From contig NC_052126.1 of NCBI RefSeq assembly GCF_012273895.1, positions 3,485,218-3,549,217 of the forward strand: 64,000 nucleotides of DNA. The letters are read 5' to 3'. This stretch comes from Zerene cesonia. Lineage: Eukaryota > Arthropoda > Insecta > Lepidoptera > Pieridae. Positions 57,670 to 64,000 of the stretch are shown one piece after another. The notes below the pieces were generated by a model. That model was not told the origin of the DNA and ran no database searches. It was given only the letters and a program-made list of their open reading frames with translations. Position 1 is the stretch's first letter; each line of letters starts with the position of its first letter. Position numbers and translations under genes: made by a program.

Positions 57670-57790
57670 CCTATGACTAGACCTATTTATATACCCTAGT
57701 GATATTTACGATTCGCGTATCCAATTGTAACAGATTAAAATGTTACGTGTGATTCAATCACGTAAATTGATTTTGTGACGGTATTTTCAT
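57670..57790 (-). promoter_or_regulatory. Possible weaker version of the Kazal promoter block, gene 3
   Basis: The plus strand has CTATTTATATACCCTAG (TATA-like, about 60 bases from the start), GCGTATCCAATTGTAACAG, GTGATTCAATCACGTAAATT and GATTTTGTGACGGTATTTTC. The order TATA, CCAAT, ATCA..AATTGATTT, ACGGTA follows the blocks of genes 1 and 2, but identity is low. Confidence 0.45.
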
Positions 57791-58813
57791 ATGTTGTTGT
57801 TACCTTTCTTAGATCCTTAAGTAAATGTAATGAACTACGCTATTTTTAATCAAGTTGTTATAATTAATGTTCTTTTACTTTTTCTCGGTTCGATGGAATT
57901 CGATACATTATTTAAGTTGCTACGGAGATGGTAAATGGGTTGGTAAGTTAGGGAAATATTTCATTGATGTGCCTACCTACTGCGTAGATATATTAGTGAA
58001 GATAAGCGAACTTTATCACTACTAATTTCTTTCACATCATCTAAATCAATATAACGAAAATCATCTATAAATAATACAAACAAACAAACAACCAAAATTT
58101 CATTCATAAATGTAAAATTTCAACCTCATCGGTTCAGCCGTTTGGAAGTTATGTGAAAAAGGTAAAGGAACGGAAGGATTACAGTTCTCACTACCAGTCG
58201 TCCTATTTATATATATTAGCCGCTTTCCCGTAAGAATGAATCATTTTCCCATAGTAGAAAACGCTTCTAATGGTAAAATAATTTTTCAAATCGGTACAGT
58301 AGTTTTGAAACCTACTCAATACAAACAAAGAATCAAATCTTTATTTAACCTAATAATGTAAGTGTAGATAACAATGTATGGGGTAAACTATTCCTAGTGC
58401 CCTAACTAAGGTACAGGTTTAGGACAATTTGTATTACATTGAAGATAAAAGTAAAGCACCATAATTAGGCATTGTCAACGCCTTTCATGGCTCATAATAG
58501 CACGTTATTATTAGCAGTACCATATTTTATTTTTATGCATATTTTAAAAATCCATTAGAAGTTGTATAAGTTGACATTACTTTTAATTTTTTAAGTTTGA
58601 CTATGAGTAGGTGACACTGGGAATACATGAACAGTGTTATCAAGGCTGTATTAAATCTAGATTCATTGGAAATTTTGTCATCTAAATGAACACACGACAC
58701 TTTACGTCTAGATTTAACCTTCCAATATTAAATTGAACAATCCCTAACGGACAATCAACTGATACCGTAAAATAAAACCTCAAATTCATCCATTATCAAG
58801 TTTATTTAAAGAT
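57791..58813. other. Intergenic between Kazal genes 3 and 4
   Basis: About 1 kb without a supported gene. Decayed repeat fragments (for example around 58130-58210, a GGTTCAGCCGTTTGGAAGTT text) are present. Nothing else stands out. Confidence 0.5.
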
Positions 58814-59118
58814 TTAATCACAAGCTCCATCGTGCACCACATGCAATTCTATACCCTGGTTGAAAGCGTCGCATTTCATGTTGCATTCGCCTGCGTACGT
58901 TTTGTGGTTGTTAGCGCACACAAGCGCCTCCGGGGGGCAAGCGCAGGGCACTCGCTCTGCGTGCGCGAGCGCAGCAGTTGTTAGGAGGACTGTGGACAAT
59001 GTTAACAACTTTGGTCATTGATTTGTAAGAGAGATTTCAGGGATGTGTTGTGTGTGCGTGCGTGCGTGCATGCGTGCATACGTGCATGTGTGTGTGTGTG
59101 TGTGTGCATGTGATTGTA

Positions 59119-59166
<48 letters not shown>

Positions 59167-59825
59167 TGTAAGGAATGAGATATAGAATAAGTATACATAC
59201 TACGTAAAAGTTTGTTAGCAAATACATATGTTTAGCATCCCCTGCGTACGCCTATGGCAATGGTCTTCAAACTTATTATAAACTAGCGGACCGCCCCCGG
59301 CTTCGCCCGTGATACATATATAGCCTATAGCTTTCTTCAATAAATGGGCTATCTAACACTGAAAGAATTTTTCATATCGGACCAGTGGTTCCTGAAATTA
59401 TTACGTTCAAACAAACAAACAAACTCTTCAGCTTTATAATATTAGCACAGATTATTATCGCTTACTACTTATATATTATATTATATGTCCTACTATCCTA
59501 TCCTATAAATGCGAAAGTTTGTAAGGATGTGTGTGTGTTGGTACTCTTTCACGCAAAAACTACACAACCGATTGCAATGAAATTTGGTACGTAGACAGCT
59601 GGACAACTGGAATAACATATATATTTTTATTTGTCAAGAAATTTCTCGAGTTTCAACGGCGTCTCATCACATGTTATTTTTTAAATTTCACGCTTATATT
59701 TTTACTACAGAATAATAAGTACAAGTATACAGGCTTTAATTCACAATATACATTTTAAAAAACAGAAAAAAAGAATGCTCAGCTTATAATCTCTTCTACT
59801 CACCAATTAATAACAAAAACTTCAT
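58814..59825 (-). CDS. Short single-domain Kazal-like secreted protein (cluster gene 4)
   Basis: Exon 1 is 22 nt (59825-59804, MKFLLLI plus one base); exon 2 is 58989-58814; 65 residues. Signal peptide MKFLLLIVLLTTAALAHA. The mature protein is one domain: RVPCACPPEALVCANNHKTY, then AGECNMKC and ending VVHDGACD directly at the stop, so there is no tail. The residue before exon 2 in its own frame is a stop three codons upstream, so the gene must be spliced; the CCACAG acceptor fits. A TATA-like TTTATATAT lies at 59884-59892. The intron has a long (TG)n tract and two Helitron-like copies. Confidence 0.87.
59041..59165. repeat. (TG)n microsatellite in the intron of Kazal gene 4
   Basis: An interrupted GTGC/GTGT tract followed by an uninterrupted (TG)n run of about 40 bases (roughly 59122-59163). 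It lies about 55 bases upstream of the acceptor in transcript sense. It creates a false His/Thr-repeat reading frame. Confidence 0.9.
59283..59451 (-). mobile_element. Helitron-like element, subfamily 2, inverted, in a Kazal intron
   Basis: CTAGCGGACCGCCCCCGGCT, CGCCCGTGATACATATATAG, ATCGGACCAGTGGTTCCTGA and AACTCTTCAGCTTTATAATA, ending ATTAGCACAGA. A close relative is at 61571. Confidence 0.7.
59500..59622 (+). mobile_element. Helitron-like element (Lep1-type), 5' fragment, copy 12
   Basis: TCCTATAAATGCGAAAGTTT, AACCGATTGCAATGAAATTT and GGACAACTGGAATAACATAT, then loss of the 3' end with hairpin and CTAG. Confidence 0.65.
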
Positions 59826-60196
59826 AGTGTATACTGTCCCTGTTAACTCCGAGCAAAAAATGATCAATATAACACAATACAACTTTATATATTTGCAGAT
59901 AATATTGCTAATTATGTAGGTACATTTATTGCCCATACAACCGTCTCGTGGCCATAGAAATTGATTTGAGAAACAACTCTTTGACATGTAAGTAATTACG
60001 AATGTAATTTCGCTGTTACATGGCTTTGTGTATATAGCGTTAATGGTTATTTATTAGTGGTTTTGAATAAGAGCTGCTCGAATATTTAAAATCAATGAAA
60101 ATTAAAAAAAAATATATCGAATGTTAAATCACCTCCCATTTGGAGATCATTTTCTTTTCTAATACCTATCTATCGCAATTTTATAAATATAAAACA

Positions 60197-60371
60197 CTAG
60201 CTGCGCCCCGCGGTTTCACCCGCGTAAATCCGTATCCCGGTGCCTATATGCTATTCCATTCCAGTGTCTACGTACCAAATTTCATTGCAATCGGTTCAGT
60301 AGCTTTTGCGTGAAAGAGCAACAAACACGCACACATCCTTACAAACTTTCGCATCTATAATATTAGTAGGA
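60197..60371 (-). mobile_element. Helitron-like element (Lep1-type), copy 13
   Basis: An inverted copy, CTAGCTGCGCCCCGCGGTTT to TATAATATTAGTAGGA, with an internal deletion after ATCCGTATCCCGGTGCCTAT. It lies between Kazal genes 4 and 5. Confidence 0.8.
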
Positions 60372-61297
60372 CTAGTTAGAGAACTAAAACCTCTCTAGGT
60401 TTAAGGAGATAGAACGGATAAAGAGAGGATGAAGAGGACAACTCTCGATGTTCTCTCTGCGTAGATTCTGATTTTTTTTCATTTAATTACATATAACTGC
60501 ATTATTTTCATATACCTACGTTGCTTATTCATATGAGGTTTAATATTAAGCTGAATCTTAACACACTTAAATTAATCATAGTCATTGTGAAGAGCTCCCT
60601 TCATGTTCCCAAATCAAAACTATGCAGGTATAGGGTAAATGATGCAACTATTCCCCATTTTTATATGCTTAAATAGAACCAAAAAAATCTAGCCTTTCAT
60701 ACAAAGTCGAGTGCATCAAGTAATACCTTTAATTTGTATGTCTCATTGCAGTTAATGTCACGTTAATTATATGAATTGTTTAAACGATAATTGGACATTA
60801 CTTTTATGTTTTTACTAATGAGTTAGGGTTTTTTTCAAATTGTATGTAGCTTATACGGTTTTTACAGCAAACAATACAGATATTGCCCATTGTCTGGGCT
60901 GTTTATTTATTTATTTCAGTAATTTGCCATGTATATAATGCTGATAGTATAGAACCAGCTTGTATAATGTACAATGTATTAGTATTTCAATACTGTAGAA
61001 GCTCCAGGTATATAGTCAGTTTAATAAAAATTTTCAGACAGTTCAGAGTTTCCTACCACCAATTCCAAAGGAATTTTTAATTAAATCAAATCTAAGGGGA
61101 AATCTGCAATAAATTTTTTTGATACTGTATCTTGTAAATAACTATAAGTACATGTGAAACTTAAGCTATTATATAGATAAACAGGCGCTACGAAACATAG
61201 GTATATTTTGAATTTAGTAAAACAATCCGGTTCCATTGCGATTTTTATTTATTTTTATTATTTATTATTCTTTTGGAGTCTTTGTAGCTTTATAATC
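60372..61297. other. Intergenic between Kazal genes 4 and 5
   Basis: No supported gene. A 65-codon open frame on the plus strand near 60883 has no motif and low-complexity AT-rich codons. Confidence 0.5.
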
Positions 61298-62059
61298 CTA
61301 AGCCTCCAAACACGGCCCATCGTGTATTTTAAATAGCATTATCTGTTTAAAAACTCCGTGACATCGCATGATACATGTACCCGGATATGTGTGAAGGTCG
61401 CTGGCGCAGATCGGCTGGCCCGGGGAGCACATACATACGAAGTCTAGCTGACCTGCCATATTATAATGTAGCATCGACAGCAGTACTGGAAAAAATGCGT
61501 TAAATTTTTGGCTGGCTTTTCATATTGTAGATTTTATTTATGCTTTTTATCATATTATTGTGAATAATCACTAGCGGTCCGCCCCGGCTTCGCCCGTGGT
61601 AAATATATGGCCTATAGCATTCCTCAATAAATGGGCTATCTAACGTTGAAAGAATTTTTCAAATCGGACCAGTAGTTCCTGAGATTAGTGCATTCAAATA
61701 AACAAACAAACTCTTCAGCTTTATAATATTAGTATAGATTAGGAGGGGAAAGAAACCTTTGCCCAGCAGTGCGAAAGCTGTGGCTGATTAAAAAAAATCA
61801 TTAGAAAGGAAAATCACAACTTCTCAAACTTAAAAACTTAATGGGCTTCAATAATGTCTGCATCTTTTAAAAGTTCGTTTCTTCCTTTCCTGCTTTTATT
61901 CGACTTTAGTTCTTTTATACGATGGAATAAATTGTTGATTCGTGTATCGTATTTGTATATATATAATTAAAATAGTTAATTTTGATCACTCACATATGTT
62001 TAAATTATCCTTAAAAAAGAAACCTTACCAAATAAATGCAATACTTTCATTGTCTTCAT
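61298..62059 (-). CDS. Short single-domain Kazal-like secreted protein (cluster gene 5)
   Basis: Too short and too split to appear as one open frame. Exon 1 ends at 62029 and has two in-frame start codons: 62059 (MKTMKVLHLF) and 62050 (MKVLHLF, which gives the 22-nt exon of its paralogues). Exon 2 is 61485-61298. The protein has 69 or 72 residues. Signal peptide MKVLHLFVLLSMLHYNMAG. The domain is FVCMCSPGQPICASDLHTY, then PGTCIMRC and HDGPCLEA at the stop. The splice junction is phase 1, as in the rest of the cluster. It is the most diverged short member; it keeps the six cysteines, the conserved Tyr before C4 and the Pro in the binding loop. Confidence 0.82.
61571..61738 (-). mobile_element. 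Helitron-like element, subfamily 2, inverted, in the intron of Kazal gene 5
   Basis: CTAGCGGTCCGCCCCGGCTT, AATGGGCTATCTAACGTTGA, ATCGGACCAGTAGTTCCTGA and CTTCAGCTTTATAATATTAG. It closely resembles the copy in the intron of gene 4 (59283), in the same orientation and at a similar place. Confidence 0.7.
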
Positions 62060-63301
62060 CGTGGCAGTATTACAGTGCTGTACGATATATGGTAATTTAA
62101 TATTTTCAGACTAAATGATTTTATACTAGGAAACTAGTAACAAATTTTATTACCAGTGTGTCCAATGTATGCAAATAAGTCACGATCATTATAAAATCAT
62201 GTTAGTGGTTATTTAACTATATGTATTTTGAAGTGTGTAAGCGCCTACCTACTTATGATTGTTCATTTTTTGATGCTATGTGGGGGGTTACTCTTTTTAA
62301 AATGCGTTTTATTTAGTTTATGTAGGTACTTTGTTATACAGAAATTTGCTGGATATTAACAAAGTTATTCTCCCGTTAAGCATAATATTGTTTTTATACA
62401 ATTCTCAATTCTGAATATTAAAGTGATTTAATGTTAAGCCTAACTGTATGATTATTTTCTACAAAAATGGTCACTTAGCTCCCTGAGGAGGAGAAGATAG
62501 GTTGCTACCTATCAGATTCTAATATTGGATCAAACCACAACAATCTCCTACCAAACTCAAAAACAATCACGCCAATCGTTTGAAAACCCATCGAGTTATA
62601 TGATAACAAACCAAAAATAGCATCTTCGAATTGAAAACCCTTTGAATTACTTTTGAGACGAATTGTAGTGTCGTAAAGAAATGATTTTTGCAAAACATTT
62701 CGCTTTTTCTACCATTAAAACATTAATTTCACTCCAACAAGGGGCTACTGAAAATCAGCGCTGCGCATAACGCGTAGCACACGCTGAGTAGTTACCCTTT
62801 TTAGCACCACACCGTTTAGTCATAAGTACACTTTTTAATTTTAATTTTAATTTAACTGTAAATGTGGTGGTGATAAATAAACATTTCTTTCTTTCTTTCA
62901 TTATCCAGCGTTTGCACAGTGATAAGGAAGGGCGCCCGTTATCGTTATTCATTCTTGTACATTATACATATATTTTAAAGGCACATTACATTTTAATTAT
63001 AATTGATAGCTATCTATCCATTATAATGAAAATGTCAACATTATTTTATCTCCATGAACAGAAAAATGGTTAAATTATAAGTAAACTTATTTTGTATCAT
63101 TTTATTATGTATTGTATATGTTATTGTATTGGCATTTATTGGGTATTTTCCAAAAGAAGCGTGTTGTGTGTTTGTTATTCTTAAAATTCGAAAAGCGGAA
63201 CGGATCTATATTTTCACATATGTTTATGATTAATTTTCAAGATTGGTTTTTGCTCCTCCATACGTTTCTTCGGTCGAAAATCGTGTTATGAATTAACGCC
63301 A
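62060..63301. other. Intergenic between Kazal genes 5 and 6
   Basis: About 1.2 kb without a supported gene. A run of TTTAATTTTAATTTTAATTT and a CTTTCTTTCTTTC tract lie near 62830-62900. The open frames of 62-69 codons here have no recognisable content. Confidence 0.5.
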
Positions 63302-63495
63302 TTATCTGCAATTTCCATCGTATAGTTTATACAATAAAACGCCTGTTATACTTGACTCGCACTGCATATTGCACTCCCCGTCGTACGTTTTGAGGTTGTT
63401 CGCACACACGGGATCGCCAGGTGCACACATACAAAAGAAATTGTGTTTATCGGGTCTGCGCCCGTAGATTGTTGAGACGACAACCATCAGAGCCA
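63302..63495 (-). CDS. Short Kazal-like secreted protein (cluster gene 6), first exon outside the window
   Basis: Only exon 2 is present; its acceptor TTTCAG lies just above 63495 and it opens in phase 1, as in its paralogues. It codes the end of a signal peptide (ALMVVVSTIYG) and one domain: FFCMCAPGDPVCANNLKTY, then DGECNMQC and YDGNCR at the stop. No 22-nt ATG exon with a matching donor was found between 63496 and 64000, so it is probably beyond the right edge. The ATG seven bases into exon 2 is out of line with the family and is not the start. Confidence 0.83.
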
Positions 63496-63552
63496 CTGAA
63501 ATGCAGGTTGGGGTTAAAAAGCTGTAAGACTTGTAGTTGGGACATAATATAA

Positions 63553-63755
63553 TCCTACTTTCTTACTAATATTATAAATGCGAAACATTGTAAGGATGTG
63601 TGTGCGTTTGTTGCTCTTTCGCGCAAAAACTATTGAACCGATTGCAATGAAATTTGGTACGTAGAGAGCTGGATAACTGGAATAACATACAGGTATCTTT
63701 TTATCGCGATGTTCTTACGGGATTCGGACTTACTCGGGTGAAACCGCGCAGCTAA
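63553..63755 (+). mobile_element. Helitron-like element (Lep1-type), copy 14
   Basis: The 5' end is intact (TTACTAATATTATAAATGCG, ACCGATTGCAATGAAATTTG). The 3' end is damaged: GGGTGAAACCGCGCAGCTAA, with the hairpin shortened and CTAG lost. It lies in the presumed first intron of Kazal gene 6. Confidence 0.7.
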
Positions 63756-64000
63756 AAAACTATAATAACTACACAAGACCTTGTCATAGTTTGTTGAATT
63801 AATTAGTTTATTGTCACATTACTCTTAACTCTTAGATCGCTCAAGTGAAAATGTATGTCGTTCTTTCACATACAAACTTCTGATGAAATTTATGGAACTA
63901 TATGAAATGCCACAGTTTATCATATAGGATAATTTATTCCTGGTTACTGCGTTAATGAAGCTGCTGGATTCAGCATGTAATATGACTATTTTAAATAATA

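Noticed and set aside
59015..59227. His-Thr repeat protein
   Set aside because: It is the (TG)n microsatellite read on the minus strand.
1..64000. CRISPR arrays, operons, bacterial promoters or prophage
   Set aside because: The sequence is clearly animal nuclear DNA with spliced genes; no regularly spaced identical repeats with unique spacers were seen.

Overview
The window looks like nuclear DNA of a moth or butterfly (Lepidoptera). It is AT-rich, its genes are split by GT-AG introns, and it carries many copies of a short non-autonomous Helitron-like repeat: a 5' TC(C)TACTAATATTATAAATGCG end and a 3' end made of a CCGCG hairpin followed by CTAG. It also has a tRNA-headed SINE and foldback elements of kinds common in lepidopteran genomes. 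A 1000-N assembly gap lies at 24462-25461. Exon models were built by hand from splice signals, reading-phase continuity and family motifs; intron phases agree at every junction listed.

Layout. 3.2-8.2 kb (minus): an eight-exon secreted GH18 chitinase with a Ser/Thr linker and a C-terminal chitin-binding domain. 15.8-21.2 kb (minus): a very divergent Cys-loop (nicotinic acetylcholine receptor-like) subunit with eight recognised exons and no recognised signal-peptide exon. 21.7-26.4 kb (minus): a small secreted protein with a farnesoic acid O-methyltransferase-like (FAMeT) domain, whose first intron holds the gap. 26-36 kb: no supported gene, only old repeats. 36.2-39.9 kb (plus): MON1, six exons. 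43.4-44.8 kb (minus): the splicing factor PRPF38A, divergently paired with the first two exons of condensin SMC4 at 45.5-46.3 kb (plus). After those two exons no SMC4 continuation was found.

49.9 kb to the window end (minus): a tandem cluster of six small secreted Kazal-like genes. All share one architecture: a 22-25 nt first exon coding only seven or eight residues, a phase-1 intron inside the signal peptide, and one exon for the mature protein. Three carry long Pro/Tyr/Asn-rich tails (49946, 52965, 56428) and three are minimal single-domain proteins (58814, 61298, 63302; the last is cut off by the window edge). In all six the C2-C3 loop is six residues long with Pro at the expected P1 position, which argues against ordinary trypsin or chymotrypsin inhibition. 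The first two tailed genes share a near-identical block of about 100 bp just upstream of their TATA boxes, and the third has a weaker version.

The genes do not form one pathway. MON1, PRPF38A and SMC4 are housekeeping genes (endosome maturation, splicing, chromosome condensation). The chitinase, the FAMeT-like protein and the Kazal cluster are secreted and belong to expanding families. The most unusual parts are the Kazal plus Pro/Tyr-tail cluster with its shared promoter block, the SMC4 5' fragment beside it, and the receptor subunit with an enlarged Cys-loop and abnormal TM2.
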